Shown here: one piece after another, positions 1-7,874 of the stretch | Numbering within the stretch: position 1 is the stretch's first letter | How the letters are laid out: each line of letters starts with the position of its first letter | From: JACCRE01 sp049790855 | GTDB taxonomy: Bacteria > Planctomycetota > Planctomycetia > Planctomycetales > Planctomycetaceae | DNA length: 21,075 nt | Direction of reading: 5' to 3' | NCBI GenBank assembly: GCA_049790855.1 | Contig: JBAQZJ010000563.1 | Span: forward strand, 1-21,075 | Notes under the pieces: model-generated | The model's database searches: none | Told to the model about the DNA's origin: nothing | The model's input: the letters and a program-made list of their open reading frames with translations, nothing else | Translations under genes and position numbers: made by a program

Positions 1-40
1 GATTGCGCTCTCTGAAGGGAGCGGCTCACGAGGAGGCGAA

Positions 41-1306
41 TCAGCGTGTCGACGCGGCGAACCCGGAGAAGTCGAGCGTCGCGAAGTAATCGTCGATCGT
101 TTCGGCGCGGCGGATCTGCCGGACGCCGCCGTCTTCCTGAAGCAGCAATTCGGCGCTGCGAAGCTTGCCGTTGTACTGAAAGCCCATGCTGTGTCCGTGA
201 GCGCCGGCGTCGTGAATCACGAGCAGGTCGCCGGGTTCGACGGGCGGAAGCTTGCGGTCGATCGCGAACTTGTCGTTGTTCTCGCAGAGGGAGCCGACGA
301 CGTCGACGGTCGTCGTCGCCGGAGCGTCTTCCTTGCCGAGCACCGTGATGTGGTGATACGCCCCGTACATGCCGGGCCGCATCAGGTTCGCCATGCAGGC
401 ATCGACGCCCACGTACTGCTTGTAAATGTCTTTCCTGTGGACGGCGCGGGTGACGAGCACGCCGTACGGCCCGGTGATGCAGCGGCCGTTTTCCATGCAG
501 ATCGCCAGCGGATGCAGGCCCGCCGGACGGATGATCTCGTCGTACGCGCCGCGAACTCCTTCGCCGATCTCGTCGTAGCTGACGGCGGTCTGCCCGGGGC
601 GGTAAGGGATGCCGATTCCGCCGCCGAGATTGACGAACTCCAGCCGCACGTCGACCCGTTCCGCCAGTTCGACGGCCAGTTCGAACAGCATTCGCGCCGT
701 TTCGACGAAGAACCGCGAGTTCAACTCGTTCGAGGCGACCATCGCGTGGAGACCGAAGCGTCGCACGCCCTTCTTTCGCAGAGTCTGGTAGCCTTCGAAA
801 AGCTGCTCGCGGGTCACGCCGTACTTGGCTTCTTCCGGCTTGCCGATGATCGCGTTGCCCTCGCGCAGCGGGCCGGGGTTGTAGCGGAAGCAGAGCAACT
901 CCGGCAGGCCGGCGAGCCGTTCGAGATAGTCGATGTGGGTGACGTCGTCGAGATTGATGATCGCCCCGAGCCGTCGCGCCTCGGCAAAATCCTTCGCGGG
1001 CGTATCGTTCGAGGTGAACATGATCTGTTCGCCCGACAATCCGACGCGGTCGGCGAGAATCAGCTCGGGCAGGCTCGAGCAATCGGCCCCGCAGCCCTCG
1101 TCCTTGAGGAGGGCCAGCAGATGCGGATTCGGCGTCGCCTTGACCGCGAAATACTCGCGAAAACCGTCGCACCAGGCGAACGCCGCGTTCAGGCGGCGGA
1201 CGTTCTCGCGGATGCCCCGCTCGTCGTAGACGTGGAACGGCGTGGGAACTTCGTCGGCCATCCGGCGAAGGACGTCAGCGGCGATCGGAAGCGGCTTCGC
1301 AGGCAT
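41..1306 (-). CDS. lysA: Diaminopimelate decarboxylase (LysA), PLP-dependent
   Basis: Predicted cytosolic enzyme of 421 residues that decarboxylates meso-diaminopimelate to L-lysine, the last step of the DAP pathway. It has the fold III PLP-decarboxylase layout. The Schiff-base lysine is K56 in FAVKATPN, a glycine-rich phosphate-binding loop LGGGIGIPY lies near residue 230, and the substrate/dimer-interface motif GSLCENNDKFA lies near residue 340. The classical HxGS motif, whose His stacks on PLP, reads LHAMVASN here, so Met replaces that His. I recall the same HAxxASN pattern in a divergent but accepted LysA subfamily, so the assignment holds, though an ornithine- or carboxynorspermidine-type decarboxylase cannot be fully excluded. 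The ATG is the first in frame before the PLP domain and the length is typical. It stands alone, transcribed away from the HEAT-repeat gene, with a possible promoter about 60 bases upstream. Confidence 0.9.
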   Translation of the reverse strand: MPAKPLPIAADVLRRMADEVPTPFHVYDERGIRENVRRLNAAFAWCDGFREYFAVKATPNPHLLALLKDEGCGADCSSLPELILADRVGLSGEQIMFTSNDTPAKDFAEARRLGAIINLDDVTHIDYLERLAGLPELLCFRYNPGPLREGNAIIGKPEEAKYGVTREQLFEGYQTLRKKGVRRFGLHAMVASNELNSRFFVETARMLFELAVELAERVDVRLEFVNLGGGIGIPYRPGQTAVSYDEIGEGVRGAYDEIIRPAGLHPLAICMENGRCITGPYGVLVTRAVHRKDIYKQYVGVDACMANLMRPGMYGAYHHITVLGKEDAPATTTVDVVGSLCENNDKFAIDRKLPPVEPGDLLVIHDAGAHGHSMGFQYNGKLRSAELLLQEDGGVRQIRRAETIDDYFATLDFSGFAASTR

Positions 1307-1687
1307 CGGTCAGACGCGGCCCGGCGGGCGCGAGCGGATTGAGGAATGAGGAAGCGGACGGCGCGCTATTGTAGTCTCGACCGGGCCGGACTGCCACGGA
1401 GGGTGCCGGCCGGCAAACTCCTCGTAAACTCGCAAACCGGGCGAGCCGTTTCAGTTCGTACAGACGGACCCCGATGCGCCCGCGACGATGCCGCATAACC
1501 GACACGGCCGAATCTCGATCCCCGTCGCCGCTCGATAAGTTGTAAGGACCATGCCGGTCGCCCGTTGCCCGGAGTCCGTCGTCGGCCTTACGATGCTAGC
1601 GTGGCATGGAGGTCGCGGTCGCGCCGGCTCGTCCCGCGGAAGAGCCGTTCGTCGAGGATCCGCTGTCTCCAACCGTCCGTCTGCCGA
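1307..1687. other. Divergent intergenic region, lysA / HEAT-repeat gene
   Basis: About 380 bases separate the lysA start from the chosen start of the HEAT-repeat gene. Short open frames on both strands have no recognisable protein features. Apart from the lysA promoter candidate, a weak plus-strand pair TTGCCC (1565-1570), 18 bases, TACGAT (1589-1594) could serve the HEAT-repeat gene with a leader of roughly 85 bases. No convincing repeat or RNA gene was seen. Confidence 0.4.
1368..1396 (-). promoter_or_regulatory. Possible sigma-70 promoter for lysA
   Basis: Read on the minus strand, TGGCAG (1396-1391) is followed after 17 bases by TACAAT (1373-1368). The -10 hexamer matches consensus at five of six positions, while the -35 is weak. 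Transcription would start near 1361 and give lysA a leader of about 55 bases. The call rests on motif and position only. Confidence 0.3.
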
Positions 1688-4060
1688 ATGATCACGCCTC
1701 GATTGACGATCTTTCCCGGCCTGATGTGCTCGGCCGGGCTGGGGTTCGGCCTGTTCGCTCCGCCCGCGATCGCGCAGCAGCCGGCGCCCCCGGCCGTCGA
1801 AGAAGCTCCTGCGGCCGACGGGGCGGCGCCTGAAGCTGATCCGTTTGCGGTCCAAGAAAGCGATTACTTCCTGCTTCAAGAGCCGGAAACGGCGGAAGAG
1901 TTCTTCAAAGGTGCGGTGCAGGCCCAGCAGCTCGGCCGGCCGAACCTCGCACGGCAATACCTGCAGCGATTCATCGAGCTGAATCCCGAGGACGATGCGT
2001 TGCTGTCGCTGCGCGACGAATACGGGCCGGCGACGTTCGCTCGGCTCGCAAACCAGAAAGAACTTCAGCCGCTCTCGACGCAGCTCAATACGCGTGTCGC
2101 CGAGGTCTTTCGAAAGCGGGGCGCCAGCCCTGAGCGAGTCGCCGCACTGCTCGATGCGCTCGCCGAATCGCCCGAGCAGGCGTTTGCGGCACGCGAGGCA
2201 TTGATCAACGCCGGTGACACGGTCATTCCCGACATCCTGAAGCGTCTGCCGGTCGAGCAGGACGATTCCGCCCGCCAGCAGCTTCTCGACGTGCTCGTCG
2301 GCATGGGGGAGGAAGGACTGCCGGCGTTGCACGCCGCCCTCGACGCTCCTGCCGAATCGCTGCGGATTCAGGTCATTTCGGTTCTCGGCCGAATCGGTTC
2401 CGCCCGTTCGATTCCGTCGCTCTACTTTCCGGCGTACGGCCCGAATCAATCGGCCGGCGTGCGCTCGAACGCCCGGCGTGCCCTGGAACAGATCGCTGAG
2501 CTTTCGCAGACGTCCGTCGATGAAATCCAGCCGGACGACGTCGCGCTGCAGCTTCGCCAGGAAGCGATCGACGCGATCGATGCGCCTCCGCCGAGCGTCG
2601 ATCCTGCGGCAACGCCGGTCGACGGCGTGCGTGTCTGGTCATGGGAGCCGGCAGAGCAGACGGTCCGATCGGCGACGCTCGATGCGCGATCGGCGGCCCT
2701 CTGGCGGGGAATACGCTTCGCCCGCGACGCCTTCCTGGTCGCCCCCGAACGATCGGACACCCAGAACCTGTACCTGGCCTTCCTGCTGGAGCGCGAAGCG
2801 AGCCAGGCCGGCACGCTCGAACCGCCGGCGGGGCCGGGGACGGCGTTCAATCTCACACTCGCGTCCGGTCCGGAAACCGCGAGAGGTGTTCTCGGCCAGG
2901 CTCTGGAACACGACCTTCCACGGGCCGCGGTCGGGGCACTGTCGGTGCTGTCGAAAACCGCCGCTCCGGGCAGCCTCTTCAGCGACGACAAACAGGTCGT
3001 CGACGCACTGAATGCGGACGATCCGCGGGTGCAACTGGCCGCTGCGGTCGCGGTGCTGCGTCTCAATCCCGATCGGTCGTTCCCGCACGCGGACCGAGTC
3101 GTCGAAATCTTGTCGCGCGCGCTGTCGTCGGAGGCGCAGCCGGCGGCGGTCATCATCGACCCCGACTTCCAGCGCGGTTCGACGCTCGCCGGATTCGTCC
3201 GAGGCCTGGGCTATCAGGCGGTTCTCGCCGCCAGCGGACAGGAAGGCTTCCTCGCGGCGACCGAGCGCGTTCAACCGGCCTTTCTGCTGGTCAACCTGAA
3301 CGTGTCACGATGGCCGCTCTCGCAGACGCTGGCGAACTTCCGAGCCGACGCACGGACGAAAGACCTGCCGATCGTCGTCGTCGGACCCGGCGAGCGAGAC
3401 TGGCGGGCGAGCACCGTCGGCTCGACGCGGTACACCTACTTTCGCGGTCCGGGTTCGACGGATCCGCGGGCCGAGGCGACGGAGTACCTCGCGGAGATTC
3501 CCGGCACGGCCTACATCGTCGAAACTGCGACGGCAGCGGCCTTCGCGGCACAACTCCAGCCGGTTCTGACGACACTGGTTGCGAATCCGCTCTCTGAAGC
3601 GAAACGGGCCGAGGCGCGGGCGCTGGCTGTTTTCTGGCTGGCGCAGATCGCCGACACGGAACGCAAAGATCTATTCCAGATCGGCTCTGCGGAGCCAGCA
3701 CTCGTCGCGGCGCTCTCCGATCCGGCTTTGGCGTCGAACGCCCAGATCGCATTGGCGACGATTCCGACGCCGACAGCCCAATCGGCCCTGGCGCGTATGG
3801 TGCTCGCACCGACGGCAGACGGAGGATTGCAGAGGTCGGCCGCTGATCTGCTCGCCGACCATGTCCGACGCAACGGCATCTTGTTGCCGCGATCGACGGT
3901 GGCCGAGTTGAATCGACTATGGGAATCGGCGCAGGATCCGGCGCTGCGAACCTCGCTGGCAACGTGGGGCGGCAGCCTGCGTCCGGGGCGGACCATCACT
4001 AGGCAGCGCCTCGAACAGGTTCCCGCGCCCGTTCTGCCCGCGCCGGCACCGGCCCCGTAA
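1688..4060 (+). CDS. Secreted HEAT-repeat protein with embedded pseudo-receiver domain
   Basis: Protein of 790 residues with unknown role. The ATG at 1688 is chosen because it directly precedes a signal peptide: hydrophobic residues about 4-28 ending in APPAIAQQ. An acidic Ala/Pro linker follows, with one DPFA motif at residue 51. A helical TPR-like stretch comes next (about 65-115), then HEAT-like helix pairs (about 140-270) and more helical repeats (about 380-480 and 620-760). Residues about 486-575 read like a response-regulator receiver: VIIDPD with acidic D491 and D493, then GYQAVLAASGQEGF, then PAFLLVNLNVS, where N536 takes the place of the phosphoacceptor Asp, then LPIVVVG. With that Asp missing and an export signal present, phosphotransfer is unlikely and the domain is probably a binding module. 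The tail is Pro/Ala-rich. An intrinsic terminator follows 30 bases after the stop, so the gene seems monocistronic. A GTG/TTG start further upstream is possible but would bury the signal peptide. Confidence 0.8.
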   Translation: MITPRLTIFPGLMCSAGLGFGLFAPPAIAQQPAPPAVEEAPAADGAAPEADPFAVQESDYFLLQEPETAEEFFKGAVQAQQLGRPNLARQYLQRFIELNPEDDALLSLRDEYGPATFARLANQKELQPLSTQLNTRVAEVFRKRGASPERVAALLDALAESPEQAFAAREALINAGDTVIPDILKRLPVEQDDSARQQLLDVLVGMGEEGLPALHAALDAPAESLRIQVISVLGRIGSARSIPSLYFPAYGPNQSAGVRSNARRALEQIAELSQTSVDEIQPDDVALQLRQEAIDAIDAPPPSVDPAATPVDGVRVWSWEPAEQTVRSATLDARSAALWRGIRFARDAFLVAPERSDTQNLYLAFLLEREASQAGTLEPPAGPGTAFNLTLASGPETARGVLGQALEHDLPRAAVGALSVLSKTAAPGSLFSDDKQVVDALNADDPRVQLAAAVAVLRLNPDRSFPHADRVVEILSRALSSEAQPAAVIIDPDFQRGSTLAGFVRGLGYQAVLAASGQEGFLAATERVQPAFLLVNLNVSRWPLSQTLANFRADARTKDLPIVVVGPGERDWRASTVGSTRYTYFRGPGSTDPRAEATEYLAEIPGTAYIVETATAAAFAAQLQPVLTTLVANPLSEAKRAEARALAVFWLAQIADTERKDLFQIGSAEPALVAALSDPALASNAQIALATIPTPTAQSALARMVLAPTADGGLQRSAADLLADHVRRNGILLPRSTVAELNRLWESAQDPALRTSLATWGGSLRPGRTITRQRLEQVPAPVLPAPAPAP

Positions 4061-4090
4061 GCCGCTGCGCCTGAAAACACCTCTCAGCAA

Positions 4091-4117
4091 AACCCGCCGG
4101 CTTGCCCGGCGGGTTTT
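4091..4117 (+). terminator. Intrinsic terminator after the HEAT-repeat gene
   Basis: A perfect 10-bp stem pairs AACCCGCCGG (4091-4100) with CCGGCGGGTT (4106-4115) around a 5-base CTTGC loop. It continues into a run of five T (4113-4117), and A residues precede it. It begins 30 bases after the stop at 4060. Confidence 0.85.
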
Positions 4118-4137
4118 TGCATTCAGAGCCTGTAGAA

Positions 4138-4159
4138 CGACGGACTTCCAAGTCCGTCG
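4138..4159. repeat. Perfect 10-bp palindrome with CTTCCAAG core
   Basis: CGACGGACTT (4138-4147) is exactly complementary to AAGTCCGTCG (4150-4159) across a CC centre. It has no T-run and lies just beyond a separate true terminator, so it looks like a dispersed palindromic element. Its core CTTCCAAG is the reverse complement of CTTGGAAG, which forms the centre of the palindrome at 12483-12500. Confidence 0.7.
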
Positions 4160-4168
4160 CCCGGCACG

Positions 4169-4239
4169 GTGAGTGGCGGGGCCTGAGGGCGAATGCCCGT
4201 GGCTCCGAAACATGCGTGACTCCGGGCCACGCCACCCAC
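4169..4239. repeat. Imperfect inverted repeat
   Basis: The 15-base arm 4169-4183 (GTGAGTGGCGGGGCC) pairs with 4225-4239 at 13 positions. A small GGGC-GAAT-GCCC hairpin lies between the arms. Together with the palindrome at 4138-4159 this makes a structured block of about 100 bases with no coding signal. It may be a non-coding repeat element or part of the leader of the sigma-54 activator gene. Confidence 0.5.
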
Positions 4240-4439
4240 ACGTTTATGAGAGCAACGAACAAGTCGCTGTGCCTCATTTTGTGGCAATGGTGATTTCCGG
4301 CGTGGCACATCTGTGGTCAGTGACGCGATTTTGTGGTGATTATTCGATCTCAATACGACGGCGTGTTGTCGAAATTGCGGAATATGCCTATAACTGCCGC
4401 GTCGGAGTTGTGGAAACGTGCCTGTTGCGGGATGTGGCA

Positions 4440-5489
4440 ATGTCGGTGGGACTGGCGAGCGAGGCGACGCTTCTCGACGGCATGATCGGCTCCAGTCCGC
4501 CCATGCGGGCCGTCGCCGAGTTGACGCGAACCGTCGCCCCCAGTGCTGCGACGGTGTTGCTGACGGGCGAAACCGGCACCGGCAAGGAACTCGTCGCACG
4601 AGCCGTCCACCTGCTCAGTCCGCGCAGCACCGGGCCGTTCATCCGCGTCAATTGCGGCGCATTGGCCGAAAGTCTGTTGGAAAGCGAGCTCTTCGGGCAC
4701 GTGAAAGGGGCTTTCACGAGTGCGAACGAGAATCGGACCGGCCGGTTCGAAGCCGCGCACGGCGGGACCATCTTTCTCGACGAGATCAACTCGGTCAGCC
4801 ACAAGCTCCAGGTCAAGCTGTTGCGCGTCTTGCAGGAGCACGAGTTCGAGCGGGTCGGCGATACGCGATCGATTCAGGTCGATTGCCGGATCGTCGCGGC
4901 GACAAATCGGGATCTGCTCGACGAGATCGACGAGGGCCGTTTTCGCGAGGATCTTTATTATCGTCTCAATGTGATTCCGATCGATCTGCCCGCTCTGCGC
5001 GACCGGACCGACGACATTCCCGCGCTCGTCGAGCACTTCGTACGGGCCTATGCGACAGAGAACGGCCGCGCGGTTCCGAAGATCGAACCCGCCGTGTTCG
5101 ACAAGCTTGCCGCGTACAACTGGCCGGGCAACGTTCGCGAACTCCAGAACTATGTCGAACGGGCGATCGTGCTCTGCACGGGCAATCGGCTGACGGTCGA
5201 CCTGCTGCCGCCGCACGTTCGCGGCGAGACCGTTTTGCGGGTCGGCCGGTCTCGCGGCCGCGATCTCGTCGGCCTGTGTGAAGAGTTCGTCTCGCGCGGC
5301 ATTGCCGAAGCAGGCCCGCATTCCGAGAACCTGCACGACAAGGTCGTCTCGCTCGCCGAGAAGGAGCTGATCGCCCAGGTGCTGCGATCGTGTCAGGGCG
5401 TGCAGACGAAGGCCGCGACCCGCCTCGGCATCAACCGCAACACGCTCCACAAGAAAATCGACGACTACGGGCTGGACGGGGTCGGGTGA
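4440..5489 (+). CDS. Sigma-54-dependent transcriptional activator lacking a sensor domain
   Basis: Predicted enhancer-binding AAA+ ATPase of 349 residues that would remodel sigma-54 RNA polymerase at -24/-12 promoters. It shows Walker A GETGTGKE (residues 43-50, K49), the sigma-54-contacting L1 loop as GAFTSA (90-95) instead of GAFTGA, Walker B GGTIFLDEI (D114, E115), sensor I AATNRD, an arginine-finger region FREDLYYRLNV and sensor II WPGNVREL. The C-terminus carries a Fis-type helix-turn-helix, AATRLGINRNTLHKK. Only about 20 residues precede the AAA+ core, so there is no receiver, PAS or GAF domain. This resembles PspF in layout, and control would need a partner protein or regulated expression. 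The ATG at 4440 is chosen because homology begins there. The frame stays open upstream to 4173 through repeat DNA that does not look coding. The Shine-Dalgarno match is weak. Target promoters are not evident in the window. Confidence 0.88.
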   Translation: MSVGLASEATLLDGMIGSSPPMRAVAELTRTVAPSAATVLLTGETGTGKELVARAVHLLSPRSTGPFIRVNCGALAESLLESELFGHVKGAFTSANENRTGRFEAAHGGTIFLDEINSVSHKLQVKLLRVLQEHEFERVGDTRSIQVDCRIVAATNRDLLDEIDEGRFREDLYYRLNVIPIDLPALRDRTDDIPALVEHFVRAYATENGRAVPKIEPAVFDKLAAYNWPGNVRELQNYVERAIVLCTGNRLTVDLLPPHVRGETVLRVGRSRGRDLVGLCEEFVSRGIAEAGPHSENLHDKVVSLAEKELIAQVLRSCQGVQTKAATRLGINRNTLHKKIDDYGLDGVG

Positions 5490-5552
5490 GGAACGTCGAA
5501 GTCGTGCAAGATTCGCGAGGATCGTAGATCGCTTCATCCCGCCACAGGCGAG

Positions 5553-5572
5553 CGGCAGGCGTCAGCCTGCCG
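5553..5572. repeat. Hairpin-forming inverted repeat
   Basis: CGGCAGGC (5553-5560) and GCCTGCCG (5565-5572) form a perfect 8-bp stem with a GTCA loop. It lies in the space between the ends of the convergent sigma-54 activator and membrane-protein genes. There is no T-run in either direction. It could give weak bidirectional termination or be another dispersed palindrome. Confidence 0.5.
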
Positions 5573-5657
5573 GTGCGTGGGATGTTCCTTCATCACCGAA
5601 TGCCGATCGACGACATTCCTGTCGATTGCCCGGCGCCCCGTTCACAAGGGCTGTCGA

Positions 5658-6260
5658 TCACCGTGCTTCAACCGGCTTGATCTCCAGCTTCTCGGCGGCT
5701 TCGTCGACCTTCCCGCCGGGATACCAGACGACCGACGGCGTCCGTTCGAGTCGGTGGAGACGGGTCAGCGGCGTGTGCCATTCCGATTCCGCAGAGTGAA
5801 CAATCACTTTGCGGATCGGTCCCGGCGGCAATGTTGCGTCTGGCGGATATTGCTCGCGAAACGTCTTCATCTCATTCTGGACTCTCGCACGCATCACGGC
5901 GGCGTACGCGCCCACAGTCTTCTTCGGTGCCGCCGTGTAGCCGCGACTCGTCAGGGCGAGGAAGTTGACGCAAAGCAGCACCGTGACGACGGGCAGCAAC
6001 CAGCGCGAGAAGGTGAATAGCGCCTGCGACTTGCAAGCGATGCCGATCAGCAGGACGGCGATCGCCGGCAGAATCCATTCGACGGTCGGAACGCCGTTGA
6101 CCGACAACAGCAGCGAGCCGGTGATCCCGATCAGCCAGAACGGGAGGACGGCGAGCAAGATCGTTCCGAGCGTGCGCCGTGGACGGCCGGGGCGTGTGAT
6201 CAGGCAGGCAATCGTCCAGACAACGACGAGGCCGAGCGATAGAAAATGGACGCTTATCAT
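5658..6260 (-). CDS. Unrecognised membrane protein, four predicted helices
   Basis: No family was recognised for this 200-residue protein. Four hydrophobic segments fall at about residues 1-22, 31-55, 64-84 and 90-115. A polar C-terminal domain of about 85 residues follows, with a basic patch near RARVQNEMKTF and the segment WHTPLTRLHRLERTPSVVWYPGG. The ATG at 6260 is chosen because it starts the first helix. The frame is open further upstream, but that part has low-complexity charged sequence and no homology, and no Shine-Dalgarno is seen at either place. It faces the sigma-54 activator gene end to end and has a long gene-free space upstream. Third-position G/C bias supports coding, although a small chance remains that the frame is spurious. 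Confidence 0.6.
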   Translation of the reverse strand: MISVHFLSLGLVVVWTIACLITRPGRPRRTLGTILLAVLPFWLIGITGSLLLSVNGVPTVEWILPAIAVLLIGIACKSQALFTFSRWLLPVVTVLLCVNFLALTSRGYTAAPKKTVGAYAAVMRARVQNEMKTFREQYPPDATLPPGPIRKVIVHSAESEWHTPLTRLHRLERTPSVVWYPGGKVDEAAEKLEIKPVEAR

Positions 6261-6965
6261 GGAAAGTGAATCGTGTAAGGAGACCACGGAACTCCGAGTC
6301 TTCTGCTCAGGCGATGACGAGAAGCGGACATGGACACCGCACGGCTTCGAAAAACGTTCACTTCGTCGGAGCACAGCGGTCAAATGACAACTCAATTGCA
6401 CTTCGCAGAAGAGCGAGTATTCGCTTCCGTTGTTTTCCGCGGCGGCAATTCTCAAACATTTTCCCGCCGTTGTGCATTTCGGCCGAATATTCCTTGACCG
6501 AGATAGTGTACATTAGATTCAATTGTTGAACTCACGGCTGAACAGGCGGCGCGACCTAGGCTCTGGCGTCGAACCGTTCGGCCGGCTGGCGTGGCGGGCC
6601 GGCTTCGTGCCGGCAGCCGAGAGAGCAGATGGTCCCGCTTCACCCCGAATGATATGTCGGGCTGGTTGGAATGCGGGTTCGTCCACCTCTCGGGAAGGAG
6701 AAGTCGTTCTCCGGTTCGACGGGCGCGTCGTTCGATCGGCCGGAGCCGCGATCCGCTGCGCCAGGTCGAGTGCCTTGCGGCTTTTAGGGGGAGCTCCCTC
6801 GATTTTCAGGCATCTTCAAGAGGCAATGTGAATGACGTGAATCAATCCGGCGACATCCAGGTGGCCGAGTGTCAGCAGACAACGAACCGGCGACATGACC
6901 TGCCGTCGTCCTGTGGATAGAATCGTCTTCGGGGCCGCATGTCCCCACGGGGGAATGCTGCCGTA
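6261..6965. other. Gene-free intergenic region upstream of hemX/hemA
   Basis: About 700 bases lie between the starts of the divergent membrane-protein gene and the hemX-like gene. A plus-strand frame at 6523-6831 is open but Arg/Ala/Ser-rich with no start signal or recognisable motif, so it is not called. Visible structure is limited to a small GCCGGC-TTCGT-GCCGGC hairpin at 6601-6617 and the promoter candidate at 6895-6923. The part 6430-6535 is noticeably AT-richer than its surroundings and could hold promoters. Confidence 0.4.
6895..6923 (+). promoter_or_regulatory. Possible sigma-70 promoter for hemX-hemA
   Basis: ATGACC (6895-6900), a 17-base spacer and TAGAAT (6918-6923) match consensus at four and five of six positions. 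Initiation near 6930 leaves about 35 bases before the ATG at 6966. The alternative ATG at 6939 would have almost no leader, which favours 6966. Confidence 0.4.
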
Positions 6966-7874
6966 ATGTCCGACGTGACGGTCTTCTGCTTCTTCGCCAG
7001 CTACCTGCTCGCGCTCGCCTTCGAGGCGACTCGCGCGGCGCGGGGCGTTTCCTGGCTGCGCTGGCCGGCGATTCTGTCGGCCGGGGCGGGACTGGTGGCG
7101 CACACGCTGTTTCTTTGGCAGCGCGGTCTCGATACCAATCTGCCGCCGTTGCTCAGCTCGACGCAGGACTGGCTGCTTGTGGTGGCCTGGATCGCCTGCG
7201 TGCTGTATCTGTTCGTGGTCGCCTACGATCGGCGCAGCGGCGTCGGATTATTCGCGTTACCGGCCGTGCTGCTGTTCGTGTCGGTGAGTTACTTCGCCAG
7301 CGATACGCTGCCTCAGGCCGTCAACCTCGGGCAGGACGCGGCAGAAGGGTCGCTGCGAGGCTGGCTGATGCTGCACGCGACGCTGCTCGGATTGGGCATT
7401 GCGGGCGTCGTCGCGGGAATCATCGCCAGCCTCATGTATCTGGTGCAGCACCGCCGGCTGCGGCAAAAGCAGATTCGGCCGGCGGGAATGACGTTGCTCA
7501 GTCTCGAGCGGCTAGCACAGTGGAACCGTCTCAGCATCCTGGCGGCGGTGCCGCTGTTGAGCCTGGGCCTCGGCGTCGGGTTCCTGCTGGCCTGGCTCGC
7601 CCAGCGGCAGGGCGGCCAGGTCTCGTTCTGGGATCCACTCGTCATTGCCAGTTGCGTGACGTGGCTGGTGATGGTCCTCGTGCTCGGTCGGGTGATTAGT
7701 TCGGATCAGGCGGCGGGGAAGACGGTTGCGATCCGGACGCTGCTGGCGTTCGGCTTCCTGCTGACGACCCTGCTCGGCCTGCAACTGGTCACCGGCGGGG
7801 GCGGCCACGCGATGAAGGGCTGGCAGACCGGTCGGATCGACGCCGACGGCGGAAGTGCGACGGGCCGGCCATGA
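6966..7874 (+). CDS. HemX/CcsA-like cytochrome c assembly family membrane protein
   Basis: Protein of 302 residues with about eight hydrophobic helices. It matches the general pattern of the cytochrome c assembly (CcsA/HemX) family: conserved-type histidines in LMLHATLLGLG in the middle and GGHAMKGWQ at the C-terminus. I do not see the tryptophan-rich WWD haem-handling loop of true CcsA/CcmC, which favours the HemX branch. In Bacillus, HemX is encoded beside hemA and affects glutamyl-tRNA reductase level. Its TGA overlaps the hemA ATG (7871-7874), so the two are probably translated together and a role in haem supply or HemA control is the best inference. The ATG at 6966 is preferred to 6939 because GGGGGAA sits about ten bases before it. 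A role in cytochrome c maturation cannot be excluded. Confidence 0.75.
   Translation: MSDVTVFCFFASYLLALAFEATRAARGVSWLRWPAILSAGAGLVAHTLFLWQRGLDTNLPPLLSSTQDWLLVVAWIACVLYLFVVAYDRRSGVGLFALPAVLLFVSVSYFASDTLPQAVNLGQDAAEGSLRGWLMLHATLLGLGIAGVVAGIIASLMYLVQHRRLRQKQIRPAGMTLLSLERLAQWNRLSILAAVPLLSLGLGVGFLLAWLAQRQGGQVSFWDPLVIASCVTWLVMVLVLGRVISSDQAAGKTVAIRTLLAFGFLLTTLLGLQLVTGGGGHAMKGWQTGRIDADGGSATGRP

Noticed and set aside
1..40. Terminator after lysA at the left edge
   Set aside because: A 7-bp GCTCCCT/AGAGAGC pairing with a mismatch exists, but it has no T-run and the window ends too soon to judge.
191..1342. Long open plus-strand frame antisense to lysA
   Set aside because: It mirrors the lysA codon pattern in a GC-rich genome, has Arg/Asp/Val-heavy composition and no motif. 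lysA itself is unmistakable.
4305..4320. Sigma-54 promoter-like TGGCAC upstream of the activator gene
   Set aside because: The -24 half matches, but the required GC of the -12 element is absent at the correct spacing.
4350..5537. Long open minus-strand frame antisense to the sigma-54 activator
   Set aside because: The plus strand encodes intact AAA+ motifs over the same stretch; the antisense product has no recognisable feature.
6523..6831. 102-codon plus-strand frame upstream of the hemX-like gene
   Set aside because: Arg/Ala/Ser-rich, TTG-started, without Shine-Dalgarno or motif; the base pattern is that of non-coding DNA.
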